NCBI GenBank assembly: GCA_963662155.1
Contig: OY759270.1
Span: forward strand, 8,400,461-8,464,460
Source: Lamellibrachia columna
Taxonomy: Eukaryota > Annelida > Polychaeta > Sabellida > Siboglinidae
Reading direction: 5' to 3'
Length of the DNA: 64,000 nt
A program made the translations under genes and the position numbers. Below, in pieces: positions 1-9,437 of this stretch (its first letter is position 1; every line of letters starts with the position of its first letter). The notes beneath the pieces were generated by a model. The model saw only the letters and a program-made list of their open reading frames with translations, was not told the DNA's origin and searched no databases.

Positions 1-700
1 GCGGATATTGTACGACCACTGAATAAATACGAATGGCAACATAAGCTTAGCAATGTATGCTCAAGTGAAATAGTGGTATTCTAGAAATGTTACTTAGTTA
101 TTAGCTTGAATATTACTATTAGCTGTTATTGTTAGATATATCCATGCATACATGTATAATACATATTTATACTACTGACCAACTATTACTGTACATTTTC
201 ACATGCAAACTGTACTCGACTAATTGATAGTATGTTGATTCTGGTTAAACAAATTCTATCTTATTCATAAAAACACGCCTGACCAACTTTACAAGGCAAG
301 AAACTTTTGGTATTCTTTTACAAGGCAGTTACCTCTCAAGAAACTTTTGGTATTCTTTTACAAGGCAGTTACCTCTCAAGAAACTTTTGGTATTCTTTTA
401 CAAGGCAGTTACCTCTCAAGAAACTTTTGGTATTCTTTTACAAGGCAGTTACCTCTCAAGAAACTTTTGGTATTCTTTTACAAGGCAGTTACCTCTCAAG
501 AAACTTTTGGTATTCTTTCCGAATATTTCAGCCAATTCACTTGTCCTTCCTCAGAGGACTGACGGTGCTACGGGCGGGTCACATGACCAAGATCAGACGA
601 GAGAGTCAGCTGAGATGTTCAGAGAGAATACAAGTTATACAACAAATTTCTTGACAGGTAATTACCACGTGATTGTAAATAATATTGTCACATTCCAAGA
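1..700. other. EXT2 intron with 40-bp minisatellite
   Basis: No exon is recognisable here on either strand. About 293-517 is a 40-bp tandem array of 5 to 6 nearly identical copies (core AAACTTTTGGTATTCTTTTA). It is followed by a motif around 517-600 (TTCTTTCCGAATATTTCA) that recurs near 47,669-47,750. The open frames through the array are repeat artefacts. Confidence 0.7.
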
Positions 701-717
701 AACCGGAAGAAGATTAC

Positions 718-927
718 CCAAACATTAAAATTCTTCCACAGACCTTGAGGGGGCGTCTTCGCCTGGTTGTTCCACACGACCAGCACTTTAGTGAGACTGG
801 GAGCTAGCGCCACCTGCTGGATGACACGGAAGAGAGACTCAAGACGGTCATAGGTGAGTATGACGGCCGTGAAGCCATCAGTGCGCGGTGGCATCAGAGG
901 GAGGAAGAGAGGGTTGTGGACGGCCAC
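718..927 (-). CDS. EXT2: EXT2 coding exon 6 (start of GT64 domain)
   Basis: The acceptor is TGATGTTGTAG before 927. The exon encodes [31 protein letters not shown] and KVLVVWNNQ, the start of the C-terminal GT64 (exostosin-like) domain. The donor is ambiguous: GTAATC gives an end at 718 and GTTTGG an end at 724. Both leave phase 0. The remaining exons lie outside the window. Confidence 0.9.
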
Positions 928-3900
928 CTACAACATCAACAAAGTCCTCAAAGGATTACATTAATCCAACCACAAAGTTCTACGTATAATGCATTTCCAT
1001 ATTTCTTAAATCTCAAGGAAAGAATAACTTGTCTTACTGTTTTATTTAGTAAACTTTGCAACAAGCAAGATTTAACTACTTCACCAAACATAGCATCACC
1101 AAAGCAATAGATTTCTTTTTTGGCTGAGTTATGAGACCTCAGTTATGCGAGTTATGAGACCTCCAGTTATGTGAGTCATGAGACCTCCAGTTATGTGAGT
1201 TATGAGACCTCCAGTTATGTGAGTTACCATGTCTGGAGGATCATTCCAGTCTTCGTATGTGCGAGAGACATACGGAAAGACACGGTCATTGATGATCTGA
1301 AGTGTGGCCAGCGTGATTGAACGCATCGACGAGAAGTAGTTGCGCCACAGGAATGCCACCTGGTGACGCATCTCAACAGCTTGTTCGGGCGATATGTGAT
1401 TGAGAACAGTCATCACAGATGCGAGGTTGTCTTCTTCGACCAACACTGCTGCCCTGTTATTTAAAACAAGATAATAAATACAACAATGTATGTGACGATG
1501 ACAGAAACTACTGTAAATGTTTTGAGTCAAGGTTTTTTTAAGGCCTTTCACACGGGCCATTCAAAAGTAAATAAAAAAATTGTGCTGTGTATAAATATAT
1601 ATATATATATACGAGGTAATGAGGTTAAGAGGAGATCAGATTGACGTTTTTTAGATATTAAATGGATATGAAAATATTGACAGAAATATTTTTTTCTCAC
1701 TCAAGAAAGATAGTAGAACTAGAGGTCATGAGGTAAAATTAGTAAAGGATCAGTGTAGATTGGATATCAGGAAGTACTCATTCTCACAGAGGTCAATAAA
1801 TGAATGGAACAAATTATCTACAGATTGTCTAACTGCAAGCAGTGTGAATATGTTAAAAACAAGTTCGACACAGATCTCATGAAGGCGGGTTACACATAGA
1901 TGAAAAAAAAATTATTCTCAATAAAGCAATGACTTCCTTGTCCACTTGACATCTGGGCCTTTGCCTTGGATGGCAATCTTGTTAAAACTTATATCAAACA
2001 TCGTCTGGGTTTAGTGACATATTTTGTAAAAATTTTAGTGGCTGTTATTACAGATAGATAAAACAAACCTGTGATCTGAGATAAATCTTACCGTTTCCAA
2101 TCCAGCACCTCAGAGAAGGGAAGGACATAGCTGTCTGCAACAATGACTGGAATGCATCCTGCCATGAGGGCATCCACCAGGGCTGTCTGCCCCAACCTCG
2201 CTCCTCTCACCACCAAACAGAAGACAGAGTCCTACAGAGAAATAACCACCAAATGATTCAGAATAGTTGCATACGTGAAGAAACATTCCCACTGTTATTC
2301 AACCCTGTCAAATTGGTATTTCTCCATGTCACACTTATTTCTCCCTGCCACAGTTATGTAAAACTATTATTTCTCCACATCACACTTTTTTTTCCATCTC
2401 AGTTATTTCTCCACGTCACTGTTATTTCTCCATGTCACTGTTATTTCTCCATGCCATATTGTTATTTCTCCATGTCACACTATTATTTCTGCATCACTGT
2501 TAACTATTTATCCATGTAAAACTGTTATTTCTCCCTGTCACACCATCCCAGTTAATTATTTTAAAGCCAAATTAGTCACAAATTTAGTAAACAAAAACCT
2601 GTTGACACACCAATACAAGTAATGTAATTATTACATGTTTAGCATGCATTGCCTACCTGTAATATCTGAGGATACAAATACTCAATCTTTCCCTTGCACC
2701 GAGCTGATATATTTTTATTATTTTCAGCATCGTTGCATTCTTCAAGCAGGAGAAAGCGACTATCTTTTGAAGCAGCAGCAGTCAGTTCTTGTCGGTATTC
2801 GATGTGGAGCCCGATCTGTGCCGAGACCAGTTGCCAGCTGAGCTCATCGCTGCAGAAACAAAGAAAACAGTCTTAATTAAAGAAGCCCACTGTCTCCTTC
2901 TTGAACAACAGCTATGACTAGTTTTCATAAAAATTAAAATATTCTAAATTATTTGATCTGTAATAAACTACAAATTAATGATTATGCTGATATACTCAGG
3001 GCGCTTCATTTTTCACAATCAATACAATGACTTAAACAGTTACGCTGGTTTCCTGTTACTTACTGAATAAAATTTAAACCATTCTTATGTATCGTGCTCT
3101 GTCTACACAACTACCACCCTACTTGGCTAGTCTCCTGCATCTTTCAAATATCCCCAGGCAGCTCAGATCATCAATTTCACAACTTCTTAGTGTTCCTAAA
3201 ACTAAGATTTACTTGAGCAAACGTGTTTTCTCTGTTTCATCATTTTGAAATCATCTGAAACTATAGTTATATGTCGAAAAAGACATTTATTCCAAATTGC
3301 ATTTCCACCATAAATCTTCGGTGGTCCCTTGTTCTGACAATGACTTGTTCATCCTTGTTCATTATTGTTCATCCTTGTTCATTATTGTGCTTAAGGTTTT
3401 CTGGTGTGTTGCACCTCTGAGGTTCCTGAGGATATCTCTATAGAAGTTCATTATTATTATTATTATTATTAATGTTACACAGCAGCTAACTTTCAAACAC
3501 AATAATATTGTATGTGGAAGTGAGTAAAGGGAATGTATCATAATGGGAGATTTTGACCACGGACACATACAATGGAAATCTCTAGAGTACAAGGGGTGAG
3601 GACCAACAGTTTCTATTTTTAATTCAGGATAGCTTCCTTTTTTAACACGTGCTAAAACCAACCGGGGATAGAATGTATTAGATTTAGCTTTGTCTTCATA
3701 AAAAGAATTAGTGGACAATGTCAAAATACATGAGCCATTGGGTAGGAGTGATCATAATCAAATACATCTTAACATCAAAGTAAAATCAGAAAGTACAAAT
3801 AAGAAAATGCATGAAAACTTCCACAAAGGTAAATATAAAGATATGACAAATTACTAAGCAAAGCTAGATTGGAATAACATGCTGGAATAACACGATTAAG

Positions 3901-6900
3901 ACGGTAATTGAATGTTGGAACATTCTAAAATATGAAATTGAGAGTATTGTTGATCAATGTGTTCCGTTGAAAAATCAAAGAAAACGGTCTAGAAAGAAAC
4001 AGTTGTCAAAAAAACTATTACAAAAATAGCGTACAAGCAAACTGTGTGGACGGTTTATAGGCATACCAAAAAGGATGAAGACTACACAAATTACAAAGAG
4101 GCACTTATTGCAGCTATGAATGAAATTAGACAATCAAAAAGAAGCTATGAGCAAAAATTAGCATGTAACATAAAAAATGACAGCAAAGGTTTCTATGCAT
4201 ATGTTAGTAGTAAACAAAATGTACGAGACAAGGTTGGACCACTTGAAGACAGTGCTGGAAATATAATATCACAAGGTTTTTAAATGGCGGTAGACCTAAA
4301 TGGATATTTCAGTTCAGTGTTTGCCAGAAAAGATATTAGTTCGTTACCAGTTCCAGGTGCTACATTTCAGGAGGCTAAATCGGACTATTTAGGGCAGTTA
4401 ATTGTAACTCCAGAAATGGTAGCTAAGAAAATAAAGGCAATGAAGGACAATAAATCACCTTAAGTGGATGGAGTTCCTCCAAAAATACTAATGGAAACAG
4501 TAGAACAAATTAGTATACTACTTGCAAGAGTGTTCAACATCTCATTAAAGGAGGGAGTGGTTCCTTTTGAATGGAAAGAAGCAAACTTCATGTCATTATT
4601 TAAAAAGGGTTCAAGAAATAAGTAAGAGAATTACAGACCAGTGAGTTTAACATCAGTGATTTGTAAATTATTAGAAAGGTTAATTAAAGACCATATGGTG
4701 GACTTCCTTGTTAGGCATAAATTATTAAATCCATCTCAACATGGATTCCTAAAAGCGAGGTCATGCTTAACAAACATGTTATGTTTTTTGGAAGATATCA
4801 CTAAGTGGCCAGACGAGGGATCACCAGTAGATATTATATACTTAGATTTTCAGAAAGATTTTGACATTTTGACAAGTGCCACATCAAAGATTACTACTTA
4901 AATTAAAAGCCCACAGTATCGGGAATGGCATAATCAACTGGACAGAAAAATGGCTGATTGACAGAAGACAGTGTGCTGTAGTAGATGGGGAGGTTTCAAA
5001 CTGGAAATCAGTTTTGAGTGAGGTACCACAAGGATCAATATTAGGGCCTTTAGTATTCTTAATATATACCAATGACTTGGATGATAAGCAACATAATGAA
5101 ATTTGCGGATGACACAAAAGTGTTTAGAAGGGTTAACAATGATGGTGATAAAACCATTTACAAAACAATATAGATTAGTTAAACAGTCTGAGAAATGGCA
5201 GATGTTATTAAATTTTGGGAAATGTAAATGCCTACATACAGGACACAGGAACTTGGATGTAAACTATAAAATGGGAGATACTGTTTTAGGTACTGCCATA
5301 AAAGAAAAGGACTTAGGAGTAACAATAAGTGCTGATCTGAAAGTTTCAGAGCAGTGTGGTATTGCAGCTTCAAAAGGTAATAAAATTCTTGGGTTGGTTA
5401 GGAGAAATATAACATAAAAGGAAAAAAGCTAATCATACCTCTGTATAACGCAATAGTTAGGCGTCGTTTAGAGTATTGTATACAAGCTTGGAGACCATAT
5501 CATAAGAAGGATATAGACAGGCTTGAAAGAATGACTGAAAGAATGTAGTTTAACAACCCTACAGACAAAGTGGTTAAGAGGATATCAAACTGAAGTTTTT
5601 TAAGATATTATATGGGTATGAAAAAATATTGATAGAAATATGTTTTTCTCACTCAAGAAAGATAACAGAACTAGAGGACATGAGGTAACAATGGTAAAGG
5701 ATCAGTCTAGACTGGATATAAGGAAGTACTCATTCTCACAGAGGACAACCAATGAATGGAACAAATTATCTACAGATTGTGTAACTGCTAGCAGCTTGAC
5801 TATGTTTGAAAATAAGGTTGACACATCTCAGAAGGGTGGATTACACAGATTAAAATCTAAAAAATGTTGAACTCTCGATAAACCAATGGCTTCCTTGTCC
5901 ACTTGCCATCTGGACCTTTGCCTTGAATGGCAATCTTATTAAATCTTGTTTAACAGTTACAGATGTCATAGAGTGCTTGATAAACCATTCACATTAAGTA
6001 AGAGACCTTTGAACAGTATAATATAGCTCCAAGCTTTGCTGGGTGATAATTTCATAAAGAAAAACAATCTGCAAAAATTTGTATGGCAGAAAATGGGCTT
6101 TACAACTGATAATACATAATGTTCCAGACCGATATCACATTCTATGATGCTGACAAACTTGAATGGCAATCTTATTAAATCTTGTTTAACAGTTACAGAT
6201 GTCATAGAGTGCTTGATAAACCATTCACATTAAGTAAGAGACCTTTGAACAGTATAATCTAGCTCCAAGCTTTGCTGGGTGATAATTTCATAAAGAAAAA
6301 CAATCTGCAAAAATTTGTATAGCAGAAAATGGGCTTTACAACTGATAATACATAATGTTCCAGACCGATATCACATTCTATGATGCTGACAAACTTAGTA
6401 ATGCATTCATCCCATACTTAATATGTTATTATCATCTTAAATAATCCTCACTAGTTCTTAGGTTCCGGCTGACTCATGTCAGTAATCTGTGGATTAAAGA
6501 CAGGGATTGCGACATCGTATGTCTGTCTGTATGTCCAGGTAGAGAATCCGCCGCCTGCCAGCAGAGCCCTGTCTCTAGCTACGTCCAGGGTAGTGTTGTA
6601 GTCAGGCATGCTGCCAGGCAACATGTTGAAGAGCAAATGATTAATGCCTTCATTCCAACTGAAGCACAAATACAGGCCATTAACAGACCATTTTATAACT
6701 AGAGCTGATCACATTTTCAAACTGTATTGTTTGCCACTTTATAACTGAAAGCTGTATTGTTACAGAATCTAGATTATCATGGGCTTTGGTGTATATATAA
6801 TACAAAATGTTCACATGGATTAAACTCTTCCAGAAGAGCAACAAATTCATATTAAAATATTCAGCCCAATGTGGACATTTCTTTAAAACAACAATTTTCA

Positions 6901-6951
6901 GGCAGAGCTGGGTATTTGATCAATTATTATGAACAGTAAGTACTACAAGAT

Positions 6952-7022
<71 letters not shown>

Positions 7023-7617
7023 TAAGGAGTCCAGCAGTTTTGACCCTAGTTACGGTTTTGAAAATAAAATATCAAAAGTGTACTGACTGTGGCAGTGCTG
7101 CAAGAATCCTTGCCGTTTCCACCAGCCGGATGTTATTCTGGTTGAGGAAGTCAACGGGTGGAAGAAAGAGGCAGGCCTTGTCCGGGTCTCGGGTGTAGTA
7201 GATGCTGTCCATCACTGTCTGCCGGATTTCGCTAAATTCCTGCGATATCGGCAATGTTATCAAGATGCCTCGCTCATCCACAAACCTCATAGTTGGGTAG
7301 ACATAAACTGATATTCGACTATCATCATTGTAACCACAGTGGTAAACATCGAAACATGTATGGTAAAGACAGCTCTGGTCTGCTGGTTTTGGTCTGTGAC
7401 TGTCTTTTCCAAGTTTGACTTCTTTGATGCTTTCAGTGTTGTATGAACTGCTCAAGCCGTGGTCTCCATGATCACTCATGTTCGGTGGCCAGAACTGGAG
7501 AGCTGCCGTCACAAATAAACCGATGAGTATGAAGAGCAGTAAGACTGCATAGCACTGAGGATGTTTCAGCACAAAGTGTGACCGTTTGTTGTAACTCTTG
7601 CTGCTGGTTGGCAGCAT
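718..7617 (-). CDS. EXT2: Exostosin-2 (EXT2), 5' two thirds of gene, six coding exons, C-terminus off the left edge
   Basis: EXT2 is the Golgi type II membrane glycosyltransferase that, with EXT1, polymerises the heparan sulfate backbone. Six exons join in phase: 7617-7088, 6658-6452, 2849-2657, 2231-2092, 1453-1228, 927 to about 718. They give about 500 residues against roughly 720 in the family. Residues about 22-41 form a single hydrophobic signal anchor followed by a Ser/Lys stem. The GT47 exostosin region follows, with [60 protein letters not shown] and [15 protein letters not shown]. The last exon opens the GT64 domain ([26 protein letters not shown]). The rest of GT64, with its DxD motif, must lie left of position 1. 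Seen: motifs, AG/GT junctions and phase. Known: family role. Orthology to EXT2 rather than EXT1 rests on the N-terminal and GT47 wording. Confidence 0.95.
1129..1227 (-). repeat. 24-bp minisatellite abutting an EXT2 splice donor
   Basis: About four 24-bp copies (core TCATAACTCACATAACTGGA on the minus strand) begin at the donor of EXT2 coding exon 5. The functional copy reads GTAACT at the junction. Later copies read ATAACT or ATGACT, so the donor GT is absent from them. The array is open in the coding frame. Confidence 0.85.
1228..1453 (-). CDS. EXT2: EXT2 coding exon 5
   Basis: 226 nt, acceptor AAATAACAG, donor GTAACT at 1227-1222. It encodes the end of GT47 with [15 protein letters not shown] and [10 protein letters not shown] 24-bp minisatellite begins exactly at the donor and extends into the intron (1129-1227). 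Reading through stays open with an eight-residue repeat ([12 protein letters not shown]). The extra copies have lost the GT, so only one donor looks functional. Confidence 0.92.
1615..1960 (+). mobile_element. LINE-A 3' fragment in EXT2 intron
   Basis: This is a degraded 3' end of the same non-LTR element as 3512-5945. Both share the tract encoding [22 protein letters not shown] and [10 protein letters not shown], and end near CCTTGGATGGCAATCTTGTT. It lies antisense to EXT2. It is interrupted by frameshifts and is surely inactive. Confidence 0.8.
2092..2231 (-). CDS. EXT2: EXT2 coding exon 4 (nucleotide-sugar binding half of GT47)
   Basis: 140 nt, acceptor TTCTCTGTAG, donor GTAAGA. It contains [20 protein letters not shown] and [14 protein letters not shown], the classic exostosin signature. 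Confidence 0.93.
2295..2545. repeat. Degenerate TTATTTCTCCATGTCAC minisatellite in EXT2 intron
   Basis: Irregular copies of about 20-28 bp (TTATTTCTCCATGTCACACT with variants) lie about 65 bp from the acceptor of EXT2 coding exon 4. The array is decayed and does not include the splice site itself. Confidence 0.7.
2657..2849 (-). CDS. EXT2: EXT2 coding exon 3
   Basis: 193 nt, acceptor TTTGTTTCTGCAG, donor GTAGGC. It encodes a stretch with [12 protein letters not shown] and YLYPQILQ. In the family this is a more variable part of GT47, and the identification rests on position and phase as well as wording. Confidence 0.88.
3000..3480 (+). mobile_element. L2/CR1-type LINE 3' fragment ending in ATT repeat
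   Basis: Conceptual translation in shifting frames gives a reverse-transcriptase C-terminal tail pattern ([17 protein letters not shown], then LRSS.., RVFSVSSF). It ends in an (ATT)n run near 3449-3470, as many L2-like elements do. Stops and frameshifts are present. The assignment is by pattern only. Confidence 0.55.
3512..5945 (+). mobile_element. LINE-A: degraded CR1/jockey-superfamily retrotransposon
   Basis: A non-LTR element lies antisense to EXT2 inside an intron. Pieces run in order: endonuclease C-terminal half ([11 protein letters not shown] near 3542, then [12 protein letters not shown] near 3730, including the SDH motif); a linker; and reverse transcriptase from about 4040. The latter carries [53 protein letters not shown] and the FADD active-site box near 5103. 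The C-terminal [10 protein letters not shown] region follows, then a tail ending in TTGAATGGCAATCTTATT. Frameshifts and in-frame stops (for example near 4282, 4462, 4624, 5547) break it. The 5' part of the endonuclease is missing. It is a pseudogene copy, with no sign of activity. Confidence 0.88.
5925..6396. repeat. 236-bp tandem duplication at the 3' end of LINE-A
   Basis: Two nearly identical 236-bp units lie end to end (5925-6160 and 6161-6396). Only a few differences are visible, for example TATAATATAG versus TATAATCTAG. The first unit starts inside the LINE-A tail (GAATGGCAATCTTATT), so the duplication arose after the insertion. Confidence 0.9.
6452..6658 (-). CDS. EXT2: EXT2 coding exon 2 (GT47 core)
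   Basis: 207 nt, acceptor TGTGCTTCAG, donor GTGAGG. It carries [10 protein letters not shown] and [17 protein letters not shown], among the most conserved blocks of exostosins. The split codons at both ends (CA|T and TA|C) fit the neighbouring exons. Confidence 0.92.
6953..7015. repeat. (TA)n microsatellite
   Basis: About 30 uninterrupted TA units in the EXT2 intron between coding exons 1 and 2. Confidence 0.97.
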
Positions 7618-7702
7618 GTTGAACCTACAGTTTGTTGCTCTTAGAAGGAAGCAATGGCTTTTGTTGCTACCATAGCAATGGTAGCATCTCAGATGTGAGG
7701 AC
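7088..7702 (-). CDS. EXT2: EXT2 first coding exon with 5' UTR
   Basis: Coding is 7617-7088 (176 codons plus 2 nt). It starts at an ATG followed by a short basic tail, then the transmembrane anchor at residues about 22-41. The donor GTCAGT is at 7087-7082. Upstream, 7702-7618 looks like 5' UTR of the same exon, because a good acceptor (TTTCATTTAG) sits just before 7702. A non-coding upstream exon is therefore expected in 7.7-9.3 kb; I could not place it. Confidence 0.88.
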
Positions 7703-9342
7703 CTAAATGAAAAGTATAAAAATAATTATTAAACATTTATAATATTATATTTGAGTTGCCTAGCTTTATGCACCATGTCATTTATGATGATGTAATGCCA
7801 ATCCGAAAAGGTATTAACCCAAGATGCTTACACTGAATGAAGACATGTCAATCAGCTTTATAAACCATTGCAGCTGCCAGTTGAGCATAAACTTGATATG
7901 ACCCAAAGCCAAGGTGTCAGAAGAAGGTGCAAAATGACACAATACCAAGTTGCCACGGAATTGTGTGATGCACGAAGTTAAGACATGCTTAGACTCTATA
8001 CATGTCATCGGCATCATTGATGGTAATCTTGAAAGCTGAAAAGTTGTCACCCTCGACTTCTTCCCCCAACCTATACCCCTGGTGAGACTCTCTCGACACA
8101 TGCATTATAGCCTTTCAACTCCCCCTAATCACTAAGAAATTCATACAGTAGAGCTTTTTACCCCATACAATAGCCAACTGGAACAATCTGCCAGTCAAAG
8201 CATCAACAGCACCAAATTTTGAGATCTTCTGACAGAGGATCTCCAGCTTGTAACATTAATTCACATTACATCTATCAACTTTTGCTCTCCTTAAATGGCA
8301 TACTATAATTTTTTCTTTCTTCCAAATATTTTATTACTTTCTTTTACAGCACTAAGTACGTAGGCACACACACCGAGTCAGTGAGCCTCGAATGGAGGGT
8401 CGATTTGTACCCGGACGAAGAAAAAACATTTTTTTACACATACACGAATTTGTTAGCTGCTAGTTGTAAATGAAACAAAGTGAACTAGTTAGCTCGGACC
8501 AATTTCTGACACTGTCACTGACAGATCCGACAGTGCCAGTGCCGTAGACCCCCCCCCCCCCACGCCAGTGTCGATTGTACGCAAAGCCAATAACCGTGCA
8601 CGGAGTATCATTTCCATAACATGTAGTAATATTTGCGTTTTAACATACTCGTTGTTGTGACGGCACAATATCGCTGTTGACTTACGAATAGTTGTTACAA
8701 CCACATAAATGCACAACTCAAATAACACACTTCCAGAATCCAGTGACCCACCATGTTTATAAGATACCGCAGTATTTTTCTAGAAAACACGTAAAATATA
8801 ATGTAAATAAACAACAAGACCCTGTATTTGTTTAAAAAGAATAAATAATTGTGGTGTTGGTAAAAATAATGCTTAGCTATTCTATATTTCTAAGCCTGTG
8901 TAAGAAGCATACATGAATCAAAATATCATCCACTTAAATGCAGTGTTATTTCGGGGACCAGTTATTATTTACATCCTTCACCATTTTATACATGTTATAC
9001 TATTGTAGCTGTTTTCGAATTATAGTTTCCAACAAATATGCATTATATGCACAGATGTGACGATTCAATTGCTATCTTGTTATTATAGACTTTTGTACAT
9101 ATAAACATTACGTTATTGCGGATGAATGCATGAAATTAGCTTCGTGTGCAGCCCCGGATAGTTCACAACGGAGCGTCTTGATTGCGCCGGTGCCAAGCGT
9201 TGAGCTCTGCGTTCCGGCGGGATGAAAACATGATGTCTCTGACCGAACGTAGTCATGTTTGAAACGTGCATGCAGTAGTAACTATGTCATTACAAGACCT
9301 CAAAACCTGTTGCTGTTTCGAAGGGAAGGTATAACAGACACC
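7703..9342. promoter_or_regulatory. EXT2-DAGL head-to-head intergenic region, possible bidirectional promoter
   Basis: The two genes diverge from this 1.6-kb interval. A CpG-enriched patch at about 9110-9260 (GTGCAGCCCCGG, TTGCGCCGG, GTTCCGGCGGG) precedes the DAGL start codon, and about 8560-8700 also has scattered CpG. No TATA box is convincing. A LINE 3' fragment occupies about 8110-8330. The EXT2 non-coding first exon and the DAGL 5' UTR should lie here. The promoter role is inferred from layout only. Confidence 0.5.
8110..8330 (+). mobile_element. Short non-LTR retrotransposon 3' tail
   Basis: The region ACCCCATACAATAGCCAACT onward resembles the LINE tail in which RT proteins end with a Trp-Asn-Asn-Leu-Pro type motif; here the ACTGGAACAATCTGCC stretch corresponds. 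It is too degraded to assign to a clade. Confidence 0.4.
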
Positions 9343-9437
9343 ATGCCGGGCATGGTCATGTTTGGCCGGCGTTGGAGCGTTGGCTCAGATGATATGGTGG
9401 TGGCCGCTGTTTTCCTAGCGTTTCTCCATCTTGTCTG
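9343..9437 (+). CDS. DAGLA: DAGL exon 1
   Basis: The start ATG sits in a good context (ACACCATGC). The exon encodes the family-typical N-terminus and the first half of transmembrane segment 1, and ends TG|GTAAGT inside a Trp codon. Any upstream UTR exon boundary is not determinable. Confidence 0.93.

Noticed and set aside
4884..5373. Minus-strand open frames of 64-77 codons at 4884-5373
   Set aside because: Antisense shadows of the LINE-A reverse transcriptase.
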